DNA of 64,000 bases from Streptomyces sp. TLI_105 (GTDB lineage: Bacteria > Actinomycetota > Actinomycetes > Streptomycetales > Streptomycetaceae), in the NCBI RefSeq assembly GCF_900105415.1, contig NZ_FNSM01000001.1, forward strand, positions 2,332,501 through 2,396,500. Direction: 5' to 3'. The notes under the pieces were generated by a model. The model was not told where the DNA came from, did no database searches, and was given only the letters and a program-made list of their open reading frames with translations. This document shows, piece after piece, positions 29,101 through 41,129 of the stretch; within the stretch, counting starts at the first letter, position 1, and each line of letters opens with the position of its first letter. The position numbers were made by a program, and so were the translations under genes.

Positions 29101-30068
29101 GCACGGGGCCACTGCTGGCGGCGCGCGGCCTGCACGTCACCTTCCCGGGGCGGCGGGGCGCGCCGCCCGCGCGCGCGGTGGACGGCGTGGACCTGGACAT
29201 CGGCGCCGGCGAGATCGTGGCCCTGGTCGGCGAGTCCGGTTGCGGCAAGACGACCCTGGCCCGCTCCCTGCTCGGCCTGGTCCGGCCCACGTCCGGGGCG
29301 GTCGCCTTCGACGGGCAGCCGCTCGCGTACTCCTCCGGGGCGCTCAGGGCCTACCGGAAGCGGGCGCAGCTGGTCCTCCAGGACCCGAGCGGTTCGCTGA
29401 ACCCCCGGCACACCGTGTACGACGCGGTGGCGGAGGGGCTGCGGATCCACGGCTACGAGGGGGACGAGCGGGCCGCCGTCGCCGAGGCCCTCGCACGGGC
29501 GGGGCTGCGGCCCCCGGAGCGGTTCTTCCTCCGCTACCCGCACGAGCTGTCCGGCGGCCAGCGGCAGCGCGTGGTCATCGCGGGCGCGCTCGTCCTGGAG
29601 CCCGAACTGATCGTCGCCGACGAGCCGGTGGCGTCCCTGGACGCGTCCGTACGGGGCGAGATCCTGGCGCTGCTGCTGCGCCTGCGCGACGAACTGGGCC
29701 TGTCCGCGCTGGTGGTGACGCACGACCTGGGCCTCGCGTGGAACATCGCGGACCGGGTGGCGGTGATGTACCTGGGCCGGGTCGTGGAGACCGGCACGGT
29801 GGAGTCCGTACTGACGAACCCTCAGCACCCCTACACCCGGGCGCTGTTGTCGGTCCTCCCGGAGTCGGGGGGCGCCCCGGTGGTCCTGACCGGCGAGCCG
29901 CCGGACCCGTCCCGCATCCCGTCCGGCTGCCGCTTCCACGCCCGCTGCCAACTCCTCGCCTCGGGCGAGGCGACCCCGGTCGCGGACCACTGCCGGGGCA
30001 AGGACCTGCCGATCCTTCCCGGCACCGGGGAACAGGCGGTGGCCTGCCACTGGGTGACGACGGGCTGA
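29097..30068 (+). CDS. Peptide ABC transporter ATPase (DppF type)
   Basis: A 323-residue ATP-binding subunit, the second half of the ATPase heterodimer. It shows GESGCGKTT (Walker A), [15 protein letters not shown] (Q-loop, DppF type), LSGGQRQRV and [12 protein letters not shown]. The C-terminal cysteine region is [11 protein letters not shown]. It is the last gene of the operon. The composite repeat element begins about 17 bases after its stop and may serve as terminator. Confidence 0.95.
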
Positions 30069-30084
30069 GCCGCCGTCGCAGACA

Positions 30085-30480
30085 GCCGTCCCGCCGGGGC
30101 GGCGCCCACCCGCCCCCGTTGCGGGCGCGCCCGCCGGGGCGGTGCCCACTCCCGCACCCCCCCGTTGTGGGCATGCGTTCCGCTGGGGTGGAACGGGTGG
30201 GCACAACGGAACGGCGCCCCTGCCGGCGCCAGAGGCTCCCGCGCCCTGACCCGCACCGACCTGTGCACCGCACGCCTGGTGCGGGTCCAGGCGCGGAACG
30301 CGGAGGCGCCGCTGAGCGCGCCGTCCCGTGTGCCCACCCTCCCCCAAGCTCTCGGCTTCGCTCGAGCAGGGGGGACCCCCTCGCCCCAGCGGGACGATTG
30401 CCCACACGGGCGGGGGGCGCCGCCCCGGCGGGCGCGGGCCCACAGGGTCGGGGGCCCCACACGGAGGCGGGGGGGAGGGG
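30085..30480. repeat. Composite hairpin repeat element, copy A
   Basis: This fills the gap between the convergent DppF-type and ribF genes. The core (30162-30410) runs from CCGTTGTGGGC to GCCCACACGGG and is an imperfect inverted repeat of two hairpin arms around a middle inverted repeat (ACCCGCACC with GGTGCGGGT). Flanks are degenerate tandem units with CCGCCGGGGCGG and GTGCCCAC. It shares most of its sequence with copies at 45903-46116 and, inverted, 55065-55273. The second arm is interrupted by a 40-bp repeat. There is no coding potential. Confidence 0.85.
30341..30380 (+). repeat. 40-bp dispersed repeat inside copy A
   Basis: Starts CCCCCAAGCTCTCGGC and ends GGGGGGACCCCC. The inverse copy at 47934-47973 differs at two of 40 bases. 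Compared with composite copy B, it replaces five bases (GTCCC) of the arm, so it looks like a later insertion. Confidence 0.8.
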
Positions 30481-30510
30481 CACCGCCCGGCACGGGGCGG
30501 CCTACACCGG

Positions 30511-31464
30511 TCAGGCCCGGTCGTACTCCTCCGTCAGCTCACGGCACCGCTTCACGTCCCCCGCCATCGCCTGAAGCAGATCGTCCAGGGTGTCGAACTT
30601 GAGCATGCCGCGCACGTACGCCAGGAAGTCCACGGCCACGTGCAGCCCGTACAGGTCGAGCCCCTCGCGGTCGATCGCGTACGCCTCGACCGTCCGCTCC
30701 GTGCCGTCGAACTGCGGGTTCGTGCCGACCGAGATCGCCGCCGGCATCCGCTCTCCCGCCGCCGTCAGCCAGCCCGCGTAGACGCCGTCCGCCGGGATCG
30801 CCGTGTGCGGCAGGGTCTCGACGTTGGCCGTCGGGAAGCCGAGCTCGCGGCCGCGCTGCGCGCCGCGGACGACGACGCCCTCGACCCGGTGCGGGCGCCC
30901 GAGGATCTCGGCCGCCCCGGTCATGTCGCCCTCGGCGACGAGGCGGCGGGTGAGGGTGGAGGAGAAGGGCTCTCCGCCGCCGGCGGCCCCGCTGACGTAC
31001 AGGTCGATGACCTCGACCTCGTAGTCGTACGTGGCGCCGAGCTCGGTCAGGAAGGCGACGTTGCCGGCGGCCCGGTGCCCGAAGCGGAAGTTGGGGCCCT
31101 CGATGACGGCCTTCGCGTGCAGCTTGTCGACGAGCACCTTGACGATGAAGTCGGCCGGGGACAGCTGGGAGAACTCGGCGGTGAACGGCAGCACCAGCAC
31201 CGCGTCCACGCCGAGCTCCGCGATCAGGTCCGCGCGCCGGTGGTGCGGGGCGAGCAGCGGCGGGTGGCTGCCGGGGCGCACGACCTCGGAGGGGTGCGGG
31301 TCGAAGGTGACGACGACGGAGGGGACGCCCAGCTCCCGGGCGCGCTCGACGGCACGCCCGATGATCAGCTGGTGTCCGCGGTGCACCCCGTCGTAGGAGC
31401 CGATGGTGACGACGCTGCGTCCCCAGTCCTGGGGGATGTCCTCCAAGCCACGCCAGCGCTGCAC
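30511..31464 (-). CDS. ribF: Bifunctional riboflavin kinase/FAD synthetase
   Basis: The enzyme makes FMN from riboflavin, then FAD. The 317-residue protein has the nucleotidyltransferase domain first, with [16 protein letters not shown] and FDPHPSEVV, then the kinase domain with [13 protein letters not shown] (PTAN motif, about 212-224) and [14 protein letters not shown] at 31464 has GAGGAG eight bases upstream. It follows the pseudo-trypsin/STAND gene by 38 bases on the same strand, and the composite repeat lies after its stop. It is part of the conserved rbfA-truB-ribF neighbourhood. Confidence 0.97.
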   Translation of the reverse strand: MQRWRGLEDIPQDWGRSVVTIGSYDGVHRGHQLIIGRAVERARELGVPSVVVTFDPHPSEVVRPGSHPPLLAPHHRRADLIAELGVDAVLVLPFTAEFSQLSPADFIVKVLVDKLHAKAVIEGPNFRFGHRAAGNVAFLTELGATYDYEVEVIDLYVSGAAGGGEPFSSTLTRRLVAEGDMTGAAEILGRPHRVEGVVVRGAQRGRELGFPTANVETLPHTAIPADGVYAGWLTAAGERMPAAISVGTNPQFDGTERTVEAYAIDREGLDLYGLHVAVDFLAYVRGMLKFDTLDDLLQAMAGDVKRCRELTEEYDRA

Positions 31465-31502
31465 TGTGACCGCTCCTCGTCCGCCTGTTCGCCCTGTTCG
31501 CC

Positions 31503-34500
31503 TTACGCAGGTCTAAGACTGCCATGTCCACGGCCGTCGGTACGCATCGGCATGGCAGTGCCGGGGCTCCGCAGCGCCCGGACGGTCTCCGGTCCGAGCA
31601 GCGGGGCCCAGTCGGCGGGGGCCTCGACCGTCCAGGCGGCGAGGAGCGCGGCGAAGACGGGCAGGTCGCGGACGGCTCCGGACAGGGCCCGGTCGAGCCG
31701 CCAGGCGCCTTCGGGGGTACGGACGCACAGCGCGCCGACCCGGTGGGCGAGTTGCCGGGTGCGCGGGACGGTGCGCAGCTCCGCGCCCTCCGCGACGGCC
31801 CGCAGGAGCGCCTCCAGGACGGCGAGCTCCCCGGCCTCCGCCTCGTACCGCTCGTGTTCCAGGAGCACGTCGAGGAGCTCGGCCCGCAGATGGCGGGAGG
31901 CCCCGGTGCCGGGGGCGGCGAGGACGGGGGCGAGGGCGCGCCGAAGCGGCGCGGGACGGCCTCGGATGAGGCCCGTGACCAGCGGGAAGAGGACCGCCCT
32001 GGCCACCGGCCCGTCCTCCAGGCGGCGGTCGACGAAGGCGGCGACGAGGGGGGCGCCGTCGGGGCGGTGGGCGGCGTAGTCGCGGACGAGGGCGGCGATC
32101 CGGCGGGCGAGGGAGGGCGTGTCGATCTCCGCGAGGGCCCGCAGAACGGCGGCCGGTGCCTCGCCGGTGCCCTGCAGCCGGGTCCGGAAGGCGGCGAGGA
32201 CCTCCTCGGGATGGGTCGCGAGGGCCTCGGCGAGGGCGGCCGCGGGCACCTGGGGCTCGGCGAGGGCGCGGGGCAGGTGGCGGGAGCGGCTGTGCGGGTC
32301 GCGGACGAGGAGGCCGAGGGCGGCGCCGTGCAGGGCCTGGTCGCCGGGGCGGGCGAGCAGGGCGAGGGCGGCGTAGCGGAGGAGCTCGCGGCCGGCGGAG
32401 GTGGTGACGTGCCCGGCGACCAGGTGTCCGTACGCGGCGGCCGCGACGCGCCGCTCCGGGCGCCCGTCGTCGTGGGCCCAGCGGTCGACGGCCCGGCAGA
32501 GCGCGGAGGGCTCGTCCTCGGCGAGCGCGGCGAGGAGGTCGTCGGCGAGGGGGTGGGCGGTGGCGACGAGCGCCTCGCAGAGGTCGTCGACGGCGAGCCC
32601 GCGGTGGGCGTGCAGGAGGGCCTGGGCGGCGGTGGCGACGGTGGGGCGGTCGTCGCCGAACCAGCGGCAGAGGAGCGGCTGGACGCCCCGGGGGTCGGCG
32701 GCCAGCATCGCGGCGACGGCGTCGAGGCTCCGGTCTCCGGCGGGCGGGTCGGAGGGGGCGAGCCGGCGCAGCAGGTCGATCCGCTCGTCCTCGCCGAACG
32801 GCAGGCCCAGCCAGAAGGCGGTCCCGAAGGGGGTGAAGACCGGGTGCCGGTCCGGGCGGGCCCCGATCAGGTCGGCGAGCAGCCGCAGGACGGGCAGGTA
32901 CGGCCGCGGGTCGGGCAGGCGCCGCACGCTCTCCCCGAGGAGCCGCGCGGCCCACCAGGCCCCGTCCCCGGCCTGCCCGTCCCGGGCGAACCGCCCGAGC
33001 GCCTCGGCGAGCGCGGCGAGCCGCGGCCCGAGCCCGGCGGGTCCCCGCTCCCGGTGCAGCAGCAGCAACGCCTGGAGCACGGGCCCGATCCGATGCCGGG
33101 GAACGGGCAGGACCTCCCCCGCCCCGGCACCCCGCTGCGGCGGAACCTCGACGAGGGGGGCGGCCCCGGAAGGCAGGTCGGGGCCATCGGGCGTGCCCTG
33201 CCCGGTGGGCGTCCCGGGCCCGGCAGCCCCGGGGGCGGCCGGAGCACCGGGAACATCAGGCGGGGGCGTGTCCCGCCCGGCGGGCGCCCAGGGCGCCGCG
33301 GCCCCACGGGGCGTCCCGGGGGCGCCCGGGCTCGCGGCACCTCCGGACGTGGCCGGCGCACCGGGGACATCGGACGTGCCCCGCCCTGCGGACACCCCGA
33401 GCGTGCCGGGCCCCGCGACTCCGCCCCGCCCAGCGGGCGCTCCGAGCACGTCGGGCCCCCCGGCTCCGCCCCGTGCGCCGGGGCCGTCCGGGGCGCCCGG
33501 CTCGGCGGGTGCCACGGCGGTGGTCGGTCGGCCCGGCGCTCCCGCCTCGGGCGGGCGGTCGGGACCCCCGGCCGGGTCCTCGTGGTGCCGGTGGACCAGG
33601 GCGTGCAGGGCCGTGTCCAGGTCCAGGTGGGCGGCCTGGACCCAGTCGGCGAGTTCTTCGTGGGCGAAGCGGTAGCCGGAGCCGGCGGGGACGAGCAGGC
33701 CCTCGGTGAGGACGGCCGGGGCCCAGCCCTCCCGCCAGGGGAACAGCTCCTCGAAGGAGGCCCGGTCCAGGAGGCCGTGCCCGGGCCCGAGGCACCGGCG
33801 GGCCGCCTCGTGCACCCGGCCGGTCACGCGCGCGGCGAGCCTGCGGACGGCCGTCCCGCGGAGGAGCGGCCGGGAGCCCGCGGCGATCCGGACGGCGGCC
33901 CGCAGGCACACCAGGTCCAGGTGGGCGGTGAAGATCTCCTCGCGCCCGGGTCGCCCCGGCACCTCTCCCGGCAGCGCCGCCCGCACCTCGGCGAGCAGCC
34001 GCAGGGCGAGCGGGTGCCGGGCGTCCGCCGCGGCGAGGTCCGCCTCCCCGATCCCGTACCCCTCGCGTACGGCACGGGCCTCCGTCTCGGAGTACGGCCC
34101 GAGAAACACGGCCGGGGGCATTCCGCCGCCGGTCGTCGCCGCGGCGGTCGCAGTCGTGGCCGGGCCCGGACCGTCCGGCCGTCCGGCCGGGTCCGTCGCG
34201 AGCCGGTGCCGGGCGCCCGGTCCCGCCGCCGGCGGGTGCGGGGCTCCCGCGTCCGCCACCGACCCGGGCGGACCGCCGGGGTCCGCCACCGCCCCGGCCG
34301 AGCCGCCGGGGCCCGGCACCGGCCGGTGCAAGGCCCCCGGGGTGTACAGCGTGCCCGCCTGTTCCCAGTGTTCCGGGCGGCAGGCGGTGATCAGGTGGGC
34401 CCCGTGGGTGCGGAGCCAGCGTTCCGTGGCCGTCGTCCAGTCGGCGAGCCGGTGGGCGAGGAGCGGGGGCATCTCCTCGGGGCCGTCGAGGACGACGAGG

Positions 34501-35519
34501 AGCGGGCGGCCCGCGTCCCGGGCGAGGGCGGCGGCCCGCTCCGGGGTGGCGGTCGTGGTGTCGCCGAGCGCCCCGGACGCGGCGACGATCCGGCCGGCCC
34601 GGTGGAGGGCGCGGCCGACGGCGTCGGCGAGCGAGCGGTCCTCGGCGCGCAGGTCGGCCCCGCGCAGCCGGACGGTGGGGGCGGGTGCGACGCCCCGGGC
34701 GCGCCGGGCGCAGAGTGCGGCGAGGGCGGTGGTGCGGCCGGTGCCGGGGGCGCCGACGAGGGCGAGGACGGGGGTGTCGCCGGCCGTGAAGCGGGCGAAC
34801 TCGCGGACGCAGTCGGGCCGTTCGACGGGTTCGGGCCAGGGGTCGGGGTCCCGTGCGGGCCCGGTGGAGGTGGCGGTGAGTTCCAGGATCGCGGCGAGGT
34901 TGAGGTCGGGCCCGTAGGCGGGGACGGTGGCCGCGTTGCGCCGGAGCAGGGCGGTGAGGGGGCCGGCGGGCCGGAGCGGCACCGCGTATCCGGCGGCCCG
35001 GCGGTCGCCGTGCAGGGCGGTGCCGAGGACGGCGAGGACGGTGCCGGTGACGGTGTCGAGGACGGGCCCGCCGGCGGCCTGTCCGCCGCGGCGGAGCGCC
35101 TCGGCGCCCTCGGTGCCGATGGCGAGTTCGAGGGCGTCGGTGAGGGCGTGGAAGCGGTCGGTGGCGGTGTACGTGACGGCGGCGGGGCCTAGGACCCGGG
35201 CCTCGCGCCAGCCCTGGGCGGCGATCCGCACGTATGTGCCGGGTTCGATCTCGGGCCGGGTCGCGAGCGGCAGCGGGCGGCCGCCGAGCCCTTCGGTCCG
35301 TACGAGCGCGAGGCCGCTCTCGGGCAGGGGGGTGACGGCCTCGGCCTCGGCGAGGCAGGTCCGGTCGCCGGGGGCGTGCAGGACGACACGGCTGAGTCCG
35401 TCGACGGCTTCGTGGCTGGTGACGACCGTCCCGTGGTGGTCGGCGAGGAAACCGGTGCCGCGTGGCCGGCCCGCCGGATCGCAGATCCGTACCAGCGTCG
35501 CCAGGTCCCCGGGTCCCAT
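31503..35519 (-). CDS. Giant pseudo-trypsin/STAND NTPase protein with helical repeats
   Basis: A 1338-residue protein. Residues 1-185 have a trypsin-like fold (GTGFLADHHGTVVTSHEAV, His at 36), but the Ser position reads QAAGGPV (Ala149) and the Asp strand reads ESGLALVRT, so only His remains and it is likely inactive. An NTPase follows: GAPGTGRTT (256-264, Arg for the usual Lys), LLVVLDGPEE, ITACRPEHW, and HPLALRLLAEV in the winged-helix part. Two Pro/Gly/Ala linkers lie near 393-466 and 653-793. The C-terminus is helical, HEAT-like. The layout resembles STAND switches with protease domains used in conflict or signalling. A large Pro/Ala/Gly-rich protein sits here in other Streptomyces, from memory. 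Confidence 0.8.
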   Translation of the reverse strand: MGPGDLATLVRICDPAGRPRGTGFLADHHGTVVTSHEAVDGLSRVVLHAPGDRTCLAEAEAVTPLPESGLALVRTEGLGGRPLPLATRPEIEPGTYVRIAAQGWREARVLGPAAVTYTATDRFHALTDALELAIGTEGAEALRRGGQAAGGPVLDTVTGTVLAVLGTALHGDRRAAGYAVPLRPAGPLTALLRRNAATVPAYGPDLNLAAILELTATSTGPARDPDPWPEPVERPDCVREFARFTAGDTPVLALVGAPGTGRTTALAALCARRARGVAPAPTVRLRGADLRAEDRSLADAVGRALHRAGRIVAASGALGDTTTATPERAAALARDAGRPLLVVLDGPEEMPPLLAHRLADWTTATERWLRTHGAHLITACRPEHWEQAGTLYTPGALHRPVPGPGGSAGAVADPGGPPGSVADAGAPHPPAAGPGARHRLATDPAGRPDGPGPATTATAAATTGGGMPPAVFLGPYSETEARAVREGYGIGEADLAAADARHPLALRLLAEVRAALPGEVPGRPGREEIFTAHLDLVCLRAAVRIAAGSRPLLRGTAVRRLAARVTGRVHEAARRCLGPGHGLLDRASFEELFPWREGWAPAVLTEGLLVPAGSGYRFAHEELADWVQAAHLDLDTALHALVHRHHEDPAGGPDRPPEAGAPGRPTTAVAPAEPGAPDGPGARGGAGGPDVLGAPAGRGGVAGPGTLGVSAGRGTSDVPGAPATSGGAASPGAPGTPRGAAAPWAPAGRDTPPPDVPGAPAAPGAAGPGTPTGQGTPDGPDLPSGAAPLVEVPPQRGAGAGEVLPVPRHRIGPVLQALLLLHRERGPAGLGPRLAALAEALGRFARDGQAGDGAWWAARLLGESVRRLPDPRPYLPVLRLLADLIGARPDRHPVFTPFGTAFWLGLPFGEDERIDLLRRLAPSDPPAGDRSLDAVAAMLAADPRGVQPLLCRWFGDDRPTVATAAQALLHAHRGLAVDDLCEALVATAHPLADDLLAALAEDEPSALCRAVDRWAHDDGRPERRVAAAAYGHLVAGHVTTSAGRELLRYAALALLARPGDQALHGAALGLLVRDPHSRSRHLPRALAEPQVPAAALAEALATHPEEVLAAFRTRLQGTGEAPAAVLRALAEIDTPSLARRIAALVRDYAAHRPDGAPLVAAFVDRRLEDGPVARAVLFPLVTGLIRGRPAPLRRALAPVLAAPGTGASRHLRAELLDVLLEHERYEAEAGELAVLEALLRAVAEGAELRTVPRTRQLAHRVGALCVRTPEGAWRLDRALSGAVRDLPVFAALLAAWTVEAPADWAPLLGPETVRALRSPGTAMPMRTDGRGHGSLRPA

Positions 35520-35676
35520 GGTGTCGACGGTAGGCGCCCGGTGATCGTCCCAAGGTGCTCGTCGGGAAACGCGCCCCCTGACGCTCCCCCGTTCGCATCG
35601 AGCGCCTCCCCGATGGGGTGAATTTCGGCGGCTCTGCGGGACAGACACTTCCCGGGGGAAACGGAGGGGGGAAAGT

Positions 35677-35710
35677 CGTGGGGCGGGCACGCGCGCGTGC
35701 CCGCCCCACG
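35677..35710 (-). terminator. Perfect 34-bp palindrome after truB
   Basis: CGTGGGGCGGGCACGCG (35677-35693) and its exact inverse follow the truB stop by 16 bases. It is the likely truB terminator. The remaining 35520-35676 is the leader of the pseudo-trypsin gene. Confidence 0.85.
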
Positions 35711-35726
35711 ACGGAGTCCGGTCGGC

Positions 35727-36626
35727 TCAGCCGAAGACGGCGAGGCTCTTGGCCTTGCCCCGCTGCTCCTCGACGAGCGCGAGCAGCTTCCCCCCGGGCC
35801 CGAAGACCGCGACGGGCCCCTTCGGGTACTCCGGCATCTCCAGGCGGACGCCGTTGAGCAGCAGCCCGGCCCGCTTCTCGTCGACCTCCCAGCGCGGGAA
35901 CGCCGCCGCGGCCGCGTCGGCGACCGGCATGACCGTCAGCTCCTCCTGGAGCTGGTCAAGGGTCCGGGCCGAGTCCAGCTTGTACGGGCCGACCCGGGTG
36001 CGCCGCAGCGCGGTCAGGTGGCCGCCGACGCCGAGTCCGGCACCGAGGTCCCGGGCGAGCGCCCGGATGTACGTGCCGGAGGAGCAGACCACCGAGACGA
36101 CCAGGTCGATGACCGGCGTGCCGTCCTCGGCGGTGTCGTCGCGGACGTCGTAGACCCGGAAGGAGGAGACGGTGACCGGGCGGGCCGGGATCTCGAACTC
36201 CTCGCCGCCGCGCACGCGCGCGTACGACCGCTTGCCGTCGATCTTGATCGCGGAGACCTTCGATGGCACCTGCATGATGGCGCCGGTCAGCTCGGCGACG
36301 CCCGCGTCGATCTGCTCCCGGGTGACCTTCGAAGCGTCGACCGACGCCGTGATCTCGCCCTCGGCGTCGTCGGTGATCGTCGTCTGGCCCAGGCGGATGG
36401 TGCCCAGGTACTCCTTCTCGGTCAGCGCGAGGTGACCGAGGAGCTTGGTCGCCCGCTCCACGCCGAGGACGAGGACGCCCGTGGCCATGGGGTCGAGCGT
36501 GCCGGCGTGGCCGACGCGACGGGTCTTGGCGATCCCGCGCATCTTGGCCACGACGTCGTGCGAAGTGAAGCCCGACGGCTTGTCGACGATGACAAGCCCG
36601 TCGGGCGTCTTTCCCGAGGTGCTCAT
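35727..36626 (-). CDS. truB: tRNA pseudouridine(55) synthase
   Basis: The enzyme converts U55 of tRNA to pseudouridine. The 299-residue protein shows GLVIVDKPSGFTSHDVV, the catalytic Asp45 in GHAGTLDPMATGVL, KEYLGTIRLG and SGTYIRALARDLG, followed by a C-terminal PUA-like region. ATG at 36626 overlaps the rbfA stop by four bases (ATGA), so the two genes are coupled. It is part of the nusA-infB-rbfA-truB translation cluster. Confidence 0.97.
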   Translation of the reverse strand: MSTSGKTPDGLVIVDKPSGFTSHDVVAKMRGIAKTRRVGHAGTLDPMATGVLVLGVERATKLLGHLALTEKEYLGTIRLGQTTITDDAEGEITASVDASKVTREQIDAGVAELTGAIMQVPSKVSAIKIDGKRSYARVRGGEEFEIPARPVTVSSFRVYDVRDDTAEDGTPVIDLVVSVVCSSGTYIRALARDLGAGLGVGGHLTALRRTRVGPYKLDSARTLDQLQEELTVMPVADAAAAAFPRWEVDEKRAGLLLNGVRLEMPEYPKGPVAVFGPGGKLLALVEEQRGKAKSLAVFG

Positions 36627-37063
36627 TCGGCGGCTTCGTCCTCGCCCGGCTTCTTGTAGGGGTCGGCGTCGCCCGCGAAGGAGGCGCCCGAGGAGGCCTC
36701 CCGCACCTGGGCGTCCGAGGCCCGCGCCTTGTCGAGGAGGTCCTCGATGGTCTTGGCGTTCTCCGGGAGGGCGTCGGCCACGAAGGTCAGGGTCGGGGTG
36801 AACTTGGTCCCCGCCGCCCGGCCCACGGCCGAACGGAGGATGCCCTTGGCGCTCTCCAGACCGGCCGCGGCGCTCGCGCGCTCCTCGTCGTCGCCGTAGA
36901 CCGTGTAGAAGACCGTGGCCTCCCGCAGGTCGCCGGTGACGCGGGTGTCCGTGATGGTCACGTGCGTACCCAGGCGGGGGTCCTTGATGCCGCGCTGCAG
37001 CTTCTCGGCGACCACCTCCCGGATGAGGTCCGCCAGCTTCTTCGCCCGCGCGTTGTCGGCCAC
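36623..37063 (-). CDS. rbfA: 30S ribosome-binding factor A
   Basis: A 146-residue KH-like assembly factor for late maturation of the 30S subunit and 16S rRNA 5' end. It shows ARAKKLADLIREVVAEKLQR, GIKDPRLG and VTGDLREATVFYTVYG, typical of the family. The C-terminal 25 residues are an acidic/Ser-Ala tail (SSGASFAGDADPYKKPGEDE), longer than in E. coli. GTG at 37063 is preceded by AGGAGAAGGA. It overlaps truB and starts 30 bases after the DUF503 gene. Confidence 0.96.
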   Translation of the reverse strand: MADNARAKKLADLIREVVAEKLQRGIKDPRLGTHVTITDTRVTGDLREATVFYTVYGDDEERASAAAGLESAKGILRSAVGRAAGTKFTPTLTFVADALPENAKTIEDLLDKARASDAQVREASSGASFAGDADPYKKPGEDEAAE

Positions 37064-37093
37064 TGGTCCTTCTCCTTCTTTGCCTTGCTCAAA

Positions 37094-37387
37094 TCAGTCT
37101 TCATCAGTGTGGAGCCTTCGGCGCACCGAAAGGAGTTCCACCTCCGGCCGTGCGGCGACGAGCCGCTCACAGCGGTCGAGCACGTCCGATACGAACCCCG
37201 GGTCCCCGGACACCAGCGCGACGCCCAGCCGGGCCCTGCGATGGAGGTCCTGGTCGCCCACCTCGGCCGCGCTCACGGAGAACTTGCGCTGGAGCTCGGC
37301 GACGATGGGCCGGACGACGGAGCGTTTCTCCTTCAACGAATGAACGTCGCCGAGGAGCAGGTCGAAGGACAGAGTCCCCACGTACAT
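37094..37387 (-). CDS. YlxP-like DUF503 protein
   Basis: A 97-residue ferredoxin-like-fold protein of the DUF503/YlxP family, found beside infB and rbfA in many bacteria and linked to ribosome biogenesis; its exact role is unsettled. The family pattern is clear: MYVGTLSFDLLLGDVHSLKE, KRSVVRPIVAELQRKFSVS and EVGDQDLHRRARLGVALVS. I took ATG at 37387 because the family starts MYVG; 26 upstream codons are open, basic and unlike the family. There is no obvious ribosome site. Confidence 0.92.
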   Translation of the reverse strand: MYVGTLSFDLLLGDVHSLKEKRSVVRPIVAELQRKFSVSAAEVGDQDLHRRARLGVALVSGDPGFVSDVLDRCERLVAARPEVELLSVRRRLHTDED

Positions 37388-37472
37388 GTGGTGCCGGATG
37401 TCCCGCCGGTTCGGGTTCGGTGGCCTGCCACGCCGTCGCTTGGCAGGGACACCAGAACCGTACACGCAACGG

Positions 37473-37515
37473 CCGGGGCCGATCGACGGAAATATCTTCC
37501 GCCGACCGGCCCCGG
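37473..37515 (-). terminator. Terminator after infB
   Basis: A 19-position stem (37473-37491 with 37497-37515) lies 16 bases after the infB stop. Read as minus-strand RNA it pairs continuously with two G-U wobbles, but as plus-strand RNA those positions are A-C mismatches. This marks it as acting on infB transcripts. Confidence 0.85.
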
Positions 37516-37530
37516 ACGCAGCCCTACGCG

Positions 37531-40623
<3,093 letters not shown>

Positions 40624-40638
40624 TTTGCTCCTTTGTGA

Positions 40639-40708
40639 GGTCCGGTTACCGCCGGACCGTCGCTACTTCATGGGCGTACTCATCGCGTACTCATCGAGTG
40701 CTCATCGC
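40639..40708 (-). promoter_or_regulatory. infB leader with hairpin and three 11-bp tandem repeats
   Basis: In the 150-bp ylxR-infB gap, GTACTCATCGC occurs at 40676-40686, then GTACTCATCGA at 40687-40697, then GTGCTCATCGC at 40698-40708. A small hairpin GGTCCGG/CCGGACC (40639-40645, 40652-40658) lies between them and infB. On the minus strand one repeat contains a five-codon open frame, MSTR and stop. The role is unknown. Confidence 0.5.
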
Positions 40709-40773
40709 AATCTCGACCTACTTCCAACTCGCGAGGTACCTGACCGCACGGTTCTCCGTGCCGTACTTCTTGT

Positions 40774-41055
40774 TCATTGCGGTGCCGCCTGCTCGACGTG
40801 GTGGCGGAGCGCCGCGGTGTCGAGCGGTCCCGGGACCTTGAGGGCCCTCGGGAAAGCTCGGCGGCGGACCGCCAGGTCGAGACAGACCACGGCGGGGTGC
40901 AGGTACGCACCCCGGCCGGGCAGCGTACCGCGATGATCAGGAACGCACTCGTCCTTGTTCACCACGATCCGCAGCAGATCGCTCTTGGCCGCTCGCTCCC
41001 GGCATCCCACACAGGTTCGCTCAGGGCACGCGCGGGCATGCGTCCGGCCAGACAC
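40774..41055 (-). CDS. ylxR: YlxR/DUF448 RNA-binding protein
   Basis: A 93-residue basic protein with the YlxR hallmark [19 protein letters not shown] and [20 protein letters not shown]. YlxR proteins lie between nusA and infB in most bacteria and bind RNA; in Firmicutes the family has been linked to RNase P modulation, which may or may not hold here. I chose GTG at 41055, giving (M)[18 protein letters not shown], over the open frame to 41121, because a GAGGT site lies about 11 bases upstream and orthologues start there. Confidence 0.93.
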   Translation of the reverse strand: MSGRTHARACPERTCVGCRERAAKSDLLRIVVNKDECVPDHRGTLPGRGAYLHPAVVCLDLAVRRRAFPRALKVPGPLDTAALRHHVEQAAPQ

Positions 41056-41129
41056 TATTAAGTCTACCTCCCCGCACCGACCCCACCCGTTCGGGGCAAG
41101 AATCGAACAGTCGTTGTCCAAAAACGGTC

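Noticed and set aside
30069-30510. Coding frames in the repeat region, for example a frame reading into ribF
   Set aside because: They arise from GC-rich palindromic repeats; there are no ribosome sites or family matches, and the same DNA recurs in two other gaps.
31503-35519. Calling the long protein an active HtrA-type serine protease
   Set aside because: The Ser and Asp positions of the triad are not conserved and an NTPase with helical repeats follows instead of PDZ domains.
40676-40708. Tandem 11-bp repeats considered as a CRISPR remnant
   Set aside because: Units are adjacent without spacers and far too short.
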